A DNA stretch of 22,808 bases from an uncultured Pseudobutyrivibrio sp. (GTDB taxonomy: Bacteria > Bacillota > Clostridia > Lachnospirales > Lachnospiraceae): assembly GCA_900546435.1 (NCBI GenBank), contig URCQ01000031.1, positions 1 through 22,808 on the forward strand, read 5' to 3'. The notes beneath the pieces were generated by a model. That model did no database searches. It was not told the DNA's origin and saw only the letters and a list, made by a program, of their open reading frames with translations. A program made the translations under genes and the position numbers. Each line of letters starts with the position of its first letter. Position 1 is the stretch's first letter. Shown here in pieces: positions 1 through 7,037 of this stretch.

Positions 1-2
1 AT

Positions 3-101
3 ATGCTTTTCAAAAAATCATATTACGCAACAGCCAGAGATGAACTTGAAAAAAACAAGGATTCCATGAACGAACTTGAGGGGATCGGAAAAAATTTATA
101 A
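3..101 (+). CDS. 3' end of an upstream gene (partial)
   Basis: The third frame is open from the window edge to a TAA at 99-101 and reads as a lysine/glutamate-rich tail ending ELEGIGKNL. It contains an ATG at position 3, but there is no room to see a ribosome site. It is therefore most simply the C-terminal end of a gene that starts outside the window. The other two forward frames are closed here. The tail is too short and charged to identify, and no function is proposed. A 51-bp gap separates it from the next gene, with no clear terminator between, so the two may be co-transcribed. Confidence 0.45.
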   Translation: MLFKKSYYATARDELEKNKDSMNELEGIGKNL

Positions 102-152
102 AGCACGTTCCAAATTCCAGTTTGGTGAAATAAACAAGAAAAGGACAGATAT

Positions 153-509
153 ATGCAAAACACATGGTATATATGGTTGGTGGTGCTTGTGTGGATATTC
201 TTGTTTTACCTACATCGTAAGAGAAAACAAAAATCCGCAGCTATCAGACATGTAAAATACAGAAAAAATTCGGAGCAAAGAAGAAAGGATATTGCAATCA
301 TGAAAGAATTGTTAAGTCGATTTATGGGAAAAGATGTATATATTAAACTATTGGATGGTCATGCGGACGGCGTGGTAAAAGAAGTGAGCGACAATGGAGT
401 TGTGCTTGAGAACAAAGATGGAATGCAGATTGTAAATTTGGAATATGTATTGAAGGTTCGTGAGTATCCGTATAAAAATGGGAAACGAGTACTTATCTTA
501 GATGAGTAA
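153..509 (+). CDS. small membrane-anchored protein, DUF6897-like
   Basis: A 118-residue protein. It has one N-terminal hydrophobic segment (about residues 5-20, WYIWLVVLVWIFLFYL) followed by a very basic stretch (HRKRKQK), which predicts an anchor with the rest in the cytoplasm. Residues about 48-105 form a compact, beta-rich-looking domain (KELLSRFMGKDVYIKLLDG, then VVKEVSDNGVVLENKDG). That pattern resembles small Sm-like barrel domains in Clostridia, which I associate with DUF6897; this assignment is from memory and uncertain. The start is preceded by AAAGGACAG, a fair ribosome site. The function is unknown. It lies 69 bp upstream of the DUF362 gene on the same strand. Confidence 0.7.
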   Translation: MQNTWYIWLVVLVWIFLFYLHRKRKQKSAAIRHVKYRKNSEQRRKDIAIMKELLSRFMGKDVYIKLLDGHADGVVKEVSDNGVVLENKDGMQIVNLEYVLKVREYPYKNGKRVLILDE

Positions 510-578
510 CATAGGACCACTATATTTACCATACTGACTGAATAAATGAATATGCATGAAAGGAAAAGAGAGAACATC

Positions 579-1709
579 ATGGAAGAAACAAAAGTATATT
601 TTACATCATTTAAAACATCAGAACACGAGAATTTAATCCAGAAACTGCATCGTTTGATGAAGCAGGCAGGATTTGAATCGATTGATTTTAATGAAAAATA
701 CGTGGCAATCAAAATGCATTTTGGCGAGTATGGAAACCTGGCATTTCTTCGTCCAAATTACGCGAAAGTGGTGGCGGATTATGTAAAGGAGCTTGGAGGA
801 AAAGCTTTTCTTACAGATTGCAATACCCTTTATGTGGGAAGCAGAAAGAATGCGCTTGATCATTTGGATACGGCATATGTGAATGGTTTTTCTCCGCTGC
901 AGACAGGCTGTCATGTGTTGATCGGTGATGGTTTAAAAGGGACAGATGAGACGATTGTGCCTATTGATGGAGAATATGTAAAAGAAGCTAAAATCGGTCA
1001 TGCAATCATGGATGCAGACGTATTTATTTCATTGACGCATTTTAAGGGACATGAGACTGTTGGTTTTGGTGGTTCTATCAAAAATATTGGTATGGGTTGT
1101 GGCTCTCGCGCAGGTAAGATGGAACAACACTGCGAAGGAAAACCAAGTGCGAATCAGAAGCTTTGTGTGGGATGTGGCGCATGCAGTCGCATTTGTGCAC
1201 ATGGAGCACCCGTTATTACAGATGGAAAAGCGACGATTGATCATGACAGATGTGTGGGATGTGGAAGATGTCTGGCTGTTTGTCCAAGGGATGCGATTAC
1301 AGCGGATTTAGCAGATTCTGTTTCCATGTTGAATTGTAAAATGGCAGAATATGCATATGCAGTCTGCAAAGACAGACCATGTTTTCATATCTCATTGATC
1401 TGTGATGTGTCGCCAAACTGTGATTGCCATGCAGAAAATGATATTCCAATTATTCCGAATATCGGAATGCTTGCATCTTTTGACCCGGTAGCATTAGACC
1501 AGGCATGTGCTGACCTTTGCAATAAAATGCCTGCGATGTCAGGAAGTCTGTTAGATGAAAATGAAAAGAATTTACCAGAAGAAGTGCATGCACATTGTGG
1601 ACACGATCATTTTAAGATGACGCACCCGGATACAGAATGGGAATCTTGTCTTGATCATGCACAAAAGATGGGGCTTGGAACGAGAACGTATGAATTAGTA
1701 CAGATATAG
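579..1709 (+). CDS. DUF362 domain protein with two 4Fe-4S clusters
   Basis: A 376-residue cytoplasmic iron-sulfur protein. Residues about 1-180 and 240-330 match the DUF362 fold (HFGEYGN, THFKGHETVGFGGSIKNIGMG). Inserted between them is a bacterial ferredoxin module with eight cysteines: C196/C199/C202/C206 and C225/C228/C231/C235, each spaced CxxCxxCxxxC. The first set is followed by Ala rather than the usual Pro. More Cys and His pairs follow (DCDCHAE, HAHCGHDH), which might bind further metal. ATG 579 was chosen over ATG 546 because AGGAAAAGAG precedes it and homologues start near MEETKVYF. It sits 15 bp before the 75-residue protein and close to a nitroreductase, which suggests an electron-transfer role. 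The exact partner and substrate are unknown. Confidence 0.88.
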   Translation: MEETKVYFTSFKTSEHENLIQKLHRLMKQAGFESIDFNEKYVAIKMHFGEYGNLAFLRPNYAKVVADYVKELGGKAFLTDCNTLYVGSRKNALDHLDTAYVNGFSPLQTGCHVLIGDGLKGTDETIVPIDGEYVKEAKIGHAIMDADVFISLTHFKGHETVGFGGSIKNIGMGCGSRAGKMEQHCEGKPSANQKLCVGCGACSRICAHGAPVITDGKATIDHDRCVGCGRCLAVCPRDAITADLADSVSMLNCKMAEYAYAVCKDRPCFHISLICDVSPNCDCHAENDIPIIPNIGMLASFDPVALDQACADLCNKMPAMSGSLLDENEKNLPEEVHAHCGHDHFKMTHPDTEWESCLDHAQKMGLGTRTYELVQI

Positions 1710-1724
1710 AAGGATGAAAAACAT

Positions 1725-1952
1725 ATGAGTTATTTGATTGCAGAAACAACAAAAGAAGAACGGGAGAAAATCGTTGCAGATGCACTTGGAAATATAGAAG
1801 CAAGTTGTGACGGCTGTATGCCAGGGTTAGCAGAAATGTATCAGGATTATATTGACGGGAAAAAGGAACTTCGACAAATCAATATGGAATTCAATGCCCG
1901 TTATGTAAAAGGTGATGATATGCCGGGAAAATCCGGGTGTATGTACTTATAG
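1725..1952 (+). CDS. small conserved protein with a CDGC motif, function unknown
   Basis: A 75-residue soluble protein. It starts TTKEEREKIVADAL, then has SCDGCMPGLAEMYQDYIDG and a C-terminal Cys (KSGCMYL). The charged helical N-terminus and the CxxC followed by an aromatic helix (EMYQDYIDGKKEL) look like a conserved family rather than a chance frame. I recall similar Clostridia proteins carrying misleading purine-biosynthesis names, and nothing in the sequence supports such a role. The start follows GAAGGATGAAAAACAT. It is 15 bp downstream of the ferredoxin-type DUF362 gene and 22 bp upstream of a nitroreductase, so a role as a small redox or metal partner is a reasonable inference only. Confidence 0.75.
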   Translation: MSYLIAETTKEEREKIVADALGNIEASCDGCMPGLAEMYQDYIDGKKELRQINMEFNARYVKGDDMPGKSGCMYL

Positions 1953-1974
1953 GGAGCAAAAGGGGACAGGAAAC

Positions 1975-2700
1975 ATGAACGAGATCATAAAAAGCCTTTA
2001 TGACAGAAAGTCTGTACGTGTGTTTGAGGACAGACCGATCCCGGCAGACATGAAAAAGACAATCTTAGAGACGGCTGCGCAGGCACCTTCTGCCGGATGT
2101 CAGCAGTTATATACGATCATTGATGTGACGGATCAGGCGATCAAGGATGCACTGGCAGATTTTTGCGACCATCAGCCGTTTATCGCAAAGGCAGACATGG
2201 TAGAGGTATTTTGTGCAGATTGCAAGAAATGGTATGATGCCTATATAGAGGCAGGCTGCAGCCCAAGACATCCCGGTGTGGGAGATCTCATGCTTGTGGT
2301 CACGGATGCGACAATCGCAGCGCAAAATACGGTTGTGGCGGCAGAAGGCCTTGGCATTGGCTCCTGCTATATTGGCGATATCATGGAAAATCAGAAAGAC
2401 GTCGCAAAACTTTTGCATTTGCCGGACTATGTGTTCCCGGCTGCCATGTTGGTCTACGGATGGCCGACCGACCAGCAAAAGATGCGCAAGAAACCGGAAC
2501 GCTGCCCACAGGAATATATTGTGCATGAAAACACATATCACAGTATGGATGGGGCAGAATTGCGTGGTATGTTGGCACACCACTGCAAGCAAAGATCTTT
2601 TGAAGATTGGGGCGCAGCATTCTGCGAGCGCAAATACAATTCAGAATTTTCTAAGGAAATGACAAGGTCAGTGGAAGCATATTTAAAGCAGTATCATTAA
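1975..2700 (+). CDS. nitroreductase family flavoprotein
   Basis: A 241-residue FMN-dependent oxidoreductase of the nitroreductase superfamily. The N-terminal EIIKSLYDRKSVRVFEDRPI with AAQAPSAGCQQ is the phosphate-binding part of the FMN site. GLGIGSCYIGDI (about residues 123-134) and AMLVYGWP are the usual central and C-terminal family motifs. Residues about 180-241 form a Cys/His-containing tail (RCPQEY, AHHCKQRSFEDW) longer than minimal members. ATG 1975 was chosen because AGGGGACAGG precedes it; an in-frame ATG at 1912 lies inside the upstream gene. It is the last gene of the DUF362 cluster and is followed by a terminator. The physiological substrate cannot be read from the sequence. Confidence 0.88.
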   Translation: MNEIIKSLYDRKSVRVFEDRPIPADMKKTILETAAQAPSAGCQQLYTIIDVTDQAIKDALADFCDHQPFIAKADMVEVFCADCKKWYDAYIEAGCSPRHPGVGDLMLVVTDATIAAQNTVVAAEGLGIGSCYIGDIMENQKDVAKLLHLPDYVFPAAMLVYGWPTDQQKMRKKPERCPQEYIVHENTYHSMDGAELRGMLAHHCKQRSFEDWGAAFCERKYNSEFSKEMTRSVEAYLKQYH

Positions 2701-2717
2701 AAGAAGAAAGTACAGCG

Positions 2718-2745
2718 AAAGGCAGGAAGAAATTCCTGCCTTTTT
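2718..2745 (+). terminator. intrinsic terminator after the nitroreductase gene
   Basis: An 11-bp perfect stem (AAAGGCAGGAA with TTCCTGCCTTT, loop of four) runs into a T tract. It closes the 579-2700 operon. Confidence 0.9.
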
Positions 2746-2764
2746 GTATGGGCAAAGCAACTCC

Positions 2765-2793
2765 TTGACACATATATCACACTGCGATATAAT
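2765..2793 (+). promoter_or_regulatory. padR promoter
   Basis: TTGACA (2765-2770), a 17-bp spacer and TATAAT (2788-2793) match the housekeeping sigma consensus exactly. The -10 and spacer lie inside the first palindromic operator, so a bound repressor would block RNA polymerase. Confidence 0.88.
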
Positions 2794-2817
2794 ATGATAT
2801 ATCGAAGTGCGATATAT
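2772..2817 (+). promoter_or_regulatory. two tandem palindromic operators, probably for the PadR protein
   Basis: The second site is a perfect dyad, ATATATCG-AAGTG-CGATATAT (2797-2817, 8-bp arms, 5-bp centre). The first, ATATATCA-CACTG-CGATATA (2772-2791), is the same dyad with one mismatched arm base. Centres are about 25 bp apart, roughly 2.5 helical turns. They cover the promoter and start region of the padR-like gene immediately downstream, the usual layout for PadR autorepression. Binding by this PadR is inferred. Confidence 0.8.
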
Positions 2818-2842
2818 GTTATGGAATATAAGAGGTTGTATC

Positions 2843-3166
2843 ATGGATACGCATATCAAAAAAGTATACGTGCCAATGACGGAGACGGGATTTTACATTT
2901 TACTGTGTTTACAGGAACCCAACCATGGTTATGGCATCGTGCAAAAGGTAAAAGCCATGACGGGTGGTGATATTGTATTGGCACCGGGAACCATGTATGG
3001 CAGTTTGTCAAAAATGGAAAAGGACGGACTGATTTCTTTTGTGCGAGAGGAGGACAAACGGAAAATATACGAGATCACGGCACTTGGCAGGGAAGTGCTG
3101 GAAACCGAAAAGAAACGAATTGATCGATTGTACCGGAATATGAAGGAGAACAGCTATGAAAGATAA
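2843..3166 (+). CDS. PadR family transcriptional regulator
   Basis: A 107-residue PadR-type winged-helix repressor. The hallmark stretch runs through residues about 13-75: FYILLCLQEPNHGYGIVQKV, then LAPGTMYGSLSKMEKDGLI and KRKIYEITALGREVL. The C-terminal helix is short, as in the small PadR-s2 subgroup. ATG 2843 was chosen over the GTG at 2807 because AGAGG precedes it and the upstream codons fall inside the operator. The last 11 bases overlap the start of the DUF2812 gene, so the pair is translationally coupled. PadR plus DUF2812 is a recurrent Clostridia pairing. The inducer is unknown; many PadR proteins respond to phenolics, drugs or membrane-active compounds. Confidence 0.92.
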   Translation: MDTHIKKVYVPMTETGFYILLCLQEPNHGYGIVQKVKAMTGGDIVLAPGTMYGSLSKMEKDGLISFVREEDKRKIYEITALGREVLETEKKRIDRLYRNMKENSYER

Positions 3167-4118
3167 AAAGATCACTTTTAAGTATTTTTCCATTGCACAA
3201 TATGAAAAAGAAGAAGCATATTTGCGCAAAATGCATCAGCAAGGCTGGAAGCTGGTAAAGATCTCACTCCGTTATCTTTATGTCCGTGCTTATATTTTTG
3301 AAAAATGTCAGCCGGAGGATGTGATCTACCGCATTGACTATGATCAGACCGGAGGAGACTCCTATGTGCAGATGTTTGAGGATTGTGGCTGGGAGTATCT
3401 GTTTGATTTTGATGAGAGTTCTTATTTTCGGAAGAAAAAAGAGGATATTGCAGAGGATGAAGATATCTTTTGTGATGGTGCATCCCGGCTTGCCATGGTG
3501 CGGCGTGTCTTTAAGGCAAAATATATCCCTTATCTTACCCTTTGTGTATTAGGTATCCTTTTGTGGATCGGCTTGGATTCACTGGTTTATATGGGATCCG
3601 GAAAAATCGGACTCATCGCTACCATGATACTTTGGGTAACCATTTTGCTGGCACTTTTATACTTGGGAGTATTGACCATTCAGTTTTATAAATGTGAAAA
3701 GAAACTGGCGGAGGAAACAGAGGCGGCAGAAGGCGTTAAGTACAAATATATAGGATTGGAGGTACTTTGGGTGGCGCTGGCTCTGGTGACCGGTATTCTG
3801 ATCCTATATGCCAATCGTTCCGATTACTCGGTCACAGATTGGGACAATGGTTTTTCCATAGAGAGCAAACGGATGAATAGGGGTTTGGAACGTGAGTATG
3901 AGGCAAAAAAGGGGGATCAGATCGCAATCGGGCATGATATTGATGACGGCTATGTTGAGATCACGATCGAGGATAGCGAGGGTCAAGTCCTAGACAATCA
4001 ATACTATGAAGATTGGAGTGAGGATATCCAGACCATTGTAATTCCTAAGGATGGCAGGTATCGCATTATTTGTAAGGGAAAACATGCGAGAGGCAACGTT
4101 CAGGTAAACCTTGAGTAG
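3156..4118 (+). CDS. DUF2812 domain membrane protein
   Basis: A 320-residue protein. The N-terminal cytoplasmic DUF2812 domain (about residues 8-95) has the typical EKEEAYLRKMHQQGWKL, YIFEKCQPEDVIYRIDY and FEDCGWEYLFDF. Three hydrophobic segments follow, at about 122-145, 150-175 and 202-222. The C-terminal 95 residues are hydrophilic and beta-rich (DNGFSIESKRMNRGLEREYE, DGYVEITIEDSEGQV, DGRYRIICKGKHARGNVQVNLE). They look like a small extracytoplasmic beta-sandwich, which short DUF2812 proteins lack. It overlaps the PadR gene by 11 bp and must be co-regulated with it. Molecular function is unknown; an envelope-stress or compound-sensing target of PadR is an inference. Confidence 0.85.
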   Translation: MKDKKITFKYFSIAQYEKEEAYLRKMHQQGWKLVKISLRYLYVRAYIFEKCQPEDVIYRIDYDQTGGDSYVQMFEDCGWEYLFDFDESSYFRKKKEDIAEDEDIFCDGASRLAMVRRVFKAKYIPYLTLCVLGILLWIGLDSLVYMGSGKIGLIATMILWVTILLALLYLGVLTIQFYKCEKKLAEETEAAEGVKYKYIGLEVLWVALALVTGILILYANRSDYSVTDWDNGFSIESKRMNRGLEREYEAKKGDQIAIGHDIDDGYVEITIEDSEGQVLDNQYYEDWSEDIQTIVIPKDGRYRIICKGKHARGNVQVNLE

Positions 4119-4123
4119 CAGTT

Positions 4124-4152
4124 TTGCATACGGATAGAAAAAGTGCTAGAGT
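4124..4152 (+). promoter_or_regulatory. possible promoter of the YhcH/YiaL-family gene
   Basis: TTGCAT (4124-4129), a 17-bp spacer and TAGAGT (4147-4152) sit 34 bp before the start codon. Both hexamers are imperfect, so this is only a candidate. Confidence 0.4.
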
Positions 4153-4185
4153 AGAGGATAAGATTTTTGACAAAGGAGAATACAA

Positions 4186-4596
4186 ATGACTTTAGAGGAA
4201 GCAGTAGCATATTTAAAAGAACAGGATTTAGCCGCTATGGAAGTCGGCACTTATGAAGTGGATGGAGATTTCTACTTTATGATCCAGGAGTATGAGACAA
4301 AGGAACCGGATGTTTGCCGTCTGGAAACACACAAGAATTATATAGATATTCAGTGGATTATTTCCGGAGAGGAAGCCATTGATACGGTAAATGTGGCAGG
4401 ACTTATTGTAGAGGAAGCCTATGATGCCGATCGCGATGTGGCGTTTTGGAAAGAACCAAAGGAAATGTGTCACATGGTATTATCCGATGGTTCTTACGCT
4501 ATTTTGCCGCCAAGCATCGCCCACAAACCGGGCATGCGCGCTGGCAAAACGGGAATGATGATAAAAAAATGTGTAGCGAAAGTACGCGTACAGTAA
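4186..4596 (+). CDS. YhcH/YjgK/YiaL family protein (DUF386)
   Basis: A 136-residue single-domain protein of the DUF386 cupin-like family. Recognisable parts are HKNYIDIQWIISGEEAIDT (about residues 45-63), the FWKEPKEMCHMVL segment, and the C-terminal SYAILPPSIAHKPGM with the metal-ligand-type His. The length fits the family (about 150). In enterobacteria these proteins sit with sialic acid or rare-sugar genes and are proposed anomerase-type enzymes. Here no sugar gene is adjacent, so the substrate is open. The start follows an excellent AAAGGAG. It is monocistronic: a possible promoter lies upstream and a strong terminator follows. Confidence 0.9.
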   Translation: MTLEEAVAYLKEQDLAAMEVGTYEVDGDFYFMIQEYETKEPDVCRLETHKNYIDIQWIISGEEAIDTVNVAGLIVEEAYDADRDVAFWKEPKEMCHMVLSDGSYAILPPSIAHKPGMRAGKTGMMIKKCVAKVRVQ

Positions 4597-4608
4597 TTAC
4601 ATCAACAT

Positions 4609-4665
4609 AAAAGGCTATATCGGATCGTGGATTTTTATTCTAGGATTTCGATATAGCCTTTTTTG
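4609..4665 (+). terminator. intrinsic terminator
   Basis: A 14-bp stem (AAAAGGCTATATCG with CGATATAGCCTTTT) encloses a 26-nt loop and runs into TTTTTT. The A tract on its left makes it potentially bidirectional. Confidence 0.85.
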
Positions 4666-4754
4666 TATGAATCAGGGAGTTTTTGGAAACATTGGATTTT
4701 TGTGATTATGAAAGCATAAATGAAAATAGGATGCAAGGGCATACAAACATGCGA

Positions 4755-4760
4755 TATAAT
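4755..4760 (+). promoter_or_regulatory. probable -10 element of the nuclease gene
   Basis: A perfect TATAAT (4755-4760) lies 63 bp before the start codon. No good -35 is visible at 16-18 bp upstream. Confidence 0.4.
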
Positions 4761-4822
4761 ATAAAAGCTGGTCTTGTCTGAGAAAGCGGAAAGAGACAAT
4801 GCGATAGATTAGAAGAAAGAAA

Positions 4823-5602
4823 ATGGATAAGAATATGAGTCGATATAGAAAACCAAAAAGAAACAAAACGATGACAGCGGCAATGGCACTCGTTGCCCTT
4901 TTTATGGGCATGGCTGTGGGGCGTGTTGGGCAGAATATAGAGACACAGCCAAACGATACAAAGTATCAGGCAGAAGAACAGACGCAACAGGAAGATACCC
5001 TGCAACTGACAGACAATCTGGAGATTCCTGTCTATGCCGGTCAGCCTTATACAGTAATCAAAGATAATGTGCCTGACTTTACGGAGGAGGAAAAGAGCTG
5101 TACAGATGCTTTTGAATATTATGGAGATCTGGATACACTGGGAAGATGCACAGTGACATTTGCCAATGTGTGCCCGCAAACGCAGCCGACAGAAAAAAGA
5201 GGTACAATCGGTCAGGTGCGGCCAAGTGGCTGGCATACGGTCAAATATAATGATCTCATTGATGGGAATTATTTGTATAACCGTTGTCATTTGATTGGAT
5301 ATCAATTGACGGGAGAGAATGCAAATGTCTCAAATCTGATTACAGGCACACGTTATCTGAATGTAGAGGGTATGCTTCCATTTGAAGATATGGTAGACGA
5401 TTATGTCGATAAGACGGGAAATCATGTGCTGTATCGCGTGACACCGATTTTTAAAGGAGATGAGCTGGTGGCACGTGGTGTGCGCATGGAGGCGTGGTCA
5501 GTAGAAGATGCAGGGACAGGCATTTGTTTTGATGTGTTTTGCTATAATGTGCAGCCGGGCATTGTGATTGATTATGCGACGGGAGATAGTCAAAGAGAGT
5601 AA
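4823..5602 (+). CDS. membrane-anchored DNA/RNA non-specific endonuclease
   Basis: A 259-residue protein of the DNA/RNA non-specific endonuclease group that includes streptococcal EndA and streptodornases. A basic N-terminus is followed by one hydrophobic segment (about residues 19-33), so the catalytic part is outside the membrane. The catalytic region reads LYNRCHLIGYQLTGENANVSN (about 151-171). The His fills the role of the family's DRGH general base, with NRCH in its place, and the downstream Asn residues fit the metal site. NLITGTRYLNVEGM and the MEAWSVED region complete the domain. Likely roles are nutrient scavenging from DNA or DNA uptake. The start follows AGAAAGAAA, a weak site. It has its own putative promoter and no linked competence genes. 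Confidence 0.88.
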   Translation: MDKNMSRYRKPKRNKTMTAAMALVALFMGMAVGRVGQNIETQPNDTKYQAEEQTQQEDTLQLTDNLEIPVYAGQPYTVIKDNVPDFTEEEKSCTDAFEYYGDLDTLGRCTVTFANVCPQTQPTEKRGTIGQVRPSGWHTVKYNDLIDGNYLYNRCHLIGYQLTGENANVSNLITGTRYLNVEGMLPFEDMVDDYVDKTGNHVLYRVTPIFKGDELVARGVRMEAWSVEDAGTGICFDVFCYNVQPGIVIDYATGDSQRE

Positions 5603-5610
5603 GGTATTGG

Positions 5611-5639
5611 TTGAGCCAGGGGGCATTTTTTGATACAAT
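5611..5639 (+). promoter_or_regulatory. promoter of the YitT-family gene
   Basis: TTGAGC (5611-5616), a 17-bp spacer and TACAAT (5634-5639) form a good housekeeping promoter, 63 bp before the chosen start. Confidence 0.6.
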
Positions 5640-5701
5640 AAAGCATAATTTGTTTTTCGTGGGAGAGAGTTGTAAATGCCATAGAAATGAGGAGAGACTA
5701 C

Positions 5702-6571
5702 ATGAAAAAAGACGTATTACAACCCAAAAACTTTTTGATGCTGACGATTGCAGGTATGATCAATGCCTTTGGTGTGACCTGCTTTTTATATCCGGTCAAT
5801 CTGTACGACTCGGGTATTTCCGGTACTTCCATGCTGCTTGCGCAGATTACACCGGATTATTTGACCTTATCTATTTTTCTTTTGATTTTAAACTTCCCAC
5901 TATTCTTTTACGGTTATAAGAAGATGGGAATATCTTTTACGGTTTATTCCATCTACGCTGTTTTTATTTATTCTATGGGCACATGGATGATTACAGATAT
6001 ATTACCGGTGGATGTTACGATTGCATCGCCTTTGGCAGAACAGGATCTTCTGCTCTGCGCGATTTTTGGCGGTTTGATTTCCGGTATGGGAAGTGGTCTG
6101 ACGATTCGTTATGGCGGCGCAATTGATGGTGTAGAAATATTGGCAATTCTGTTTTCAAAGAAGCTGGGCGTGACCGTGGGAACTTTTGTTATGGGTTATA
6201 ACATTATTCTGTATGTGATTGCCGGCATGGTGATGGATAGCTGGATTTTACCGTTGTATTCGATTATCACCTATGCGGTTGCCTTAAAAGCAGTGGACTT
6301 TATAGCGGAAGGTCTCGATAAGGCAAAATCTGTCATGATTATTACGAATCATCCGGATAATATCTGTGAGGCACTGTCTACAGAATTTGGCAACGGAATC
6401 ACATTACTAGGCGCAAAAGGATACTACTCAGACAAAGAAAAGACGATGATTTATTTTGTTGTCAATCGTTTTCAAATCAATAAGGTACGTCAGATTGTAC
6501 AGAGAGAGGATCGTCATGCGTATGTCACTATTACCGAAGTGTCAGATGTTCTGACACATGAGGATGCATAA
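5702..6571 (+). CDS. YitT family membrane protein (DUF161 plus DUF2179)
   Basis: A 289-residue integral membrane protein. Residues about 10-205 hold five or six hydrophobic segments of the YitT/DUF161 type, with the family signatures YPVNLYDSGISGTSMLL and GLISGMGSGLTIRYGGAIDGVEILA. The last 80 residues form the cytoplasmic DUF2179 domain (KSVMIITNHPDNICEAL, GITLLGAKGYYSDKEKTMIY, REDRHAYVTITEVSDVL). The start at 5702 was chosen over 5687 because GAGGAGAG lies just upstream. The family is widespread in Firmicutes and its substrate is not established. The following DUF1284 gene starts 67 bp later on the same strand without an obvious terminator, so they may be co-transcribed. Confidence 0.92.
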   Translation: MKKDVLQPKNFLMLTIAGMINAFGVTCFLYPVNLYDSGISGTSMLLAQITPDYLTLSIFLLILNFPLFFYGYKKMGISFTVYSIYAVFIYSMGTWMITDILPVDVTIASPLAEQDLLLCAIFGGLISGMGSGLTIRYGGAIDGVEILAILFSKKLGVTVGTFVMGYNIILYVIAGMVMDSWILPLYSIITYAVALKAVDFIAEGLDKAKSVMIITNHPDNICEALSTEFGNGITLLGAKGYYSDKEKTMIYFVVNRFQINKVRQIVQREDRHAYVTITEVSDVLTHEDA

Positions 6572-6638
6572 TAATAGTGGTGGAAATGCATATGAAAATG
6601 CAGATGGCAAAAATAATAGAGATGAGGAAAAGAAGCAA

Positions 6639-7037
6639 ATGAAGCGATTTCGTGTACATCATATCATGTGTACTGATTTGTATCAGGGCTATGGTTATAG
6701 TGGGGCATTTTGTGAAAATATGACGGAGATGGTAACCTGGCTCAAAGAGCATGCAGATGAAAAACTGTTACTGGTGAGTGATCCGGATGAAATCTGTAAA
6801 AAATGTCCCAATTTAAAAGATGATGTATTTTGTGTGGATGAAACGAACCATGTGAAAAGCAAGGATCAACAACTGTTAGAACCATTACATTTGCTTGAGA
6901 AAGAGACCTATTCCTATGAGGAATTGCAGCAGCATGCAAAACAATATCTGACAAAAGAGGTGTTTGAGACAAGCTGCAGAAATTGTCAGTGGTATAAAAA
7001 GGGCTTATGTCGTTATGAAGATTTTAGATTTTGCTAA
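6639..7037 (+). CDS. DUF1284 domain protein
   Basis: A 132-residue soluble protein matching DUF1284. It has an early HHIMC, then YQGYGYSGAFCENMTEMVTW, then KCPNLKDDVFCVDE, and a closing QLLEPLHLLEKETYSYEEL. The family's cysteines (HHxxC, ICKKCPN, VFC, and C-terminal CRNCQWYKKGLC) suggest bound zinc or an iron-sulfur cluster. This is inferred from spacing only. ATG 6639 was chosen because MKRFRVHH is the usual family start and GAGGAAAAG precedes it. Its 3' end overlaps the phosphopantetheinyl transferase gene by 23 bp, implying translational coupling. The function is unknown. Confidence 0.85.
   Translation: MKRFRVHHIMCTDLYQGYGYSGAFCENMTEMVTWLKEHADEKLLLVSDPDEICKKCPNLKDDVFCVDETNHVKSKDQQLLEPLHLLEKETYSYEELQQHAKQYLTKEVFETSCRNCQWYKKGLCRYEDFRFC

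Noticed and set aside
359..712. Antisense frame of 117 codons across the first two genes
   Set aside because: It runs opposite two well-supported genes and their intergenic gap with no ribosome site.
1051..1311. An 86-codon frame inside the DUF362 gene
   Set aside because: It is an out-of-frame shadow of the ferredoxin region, with no ribosome site and no sensible domain.
5611..5919. A 102-codon frame overlapping the YitT gene start
   Set aside because: It covers the YitT promoter and reads through its 5' end in another frame; the YitT frame has the family motifs.
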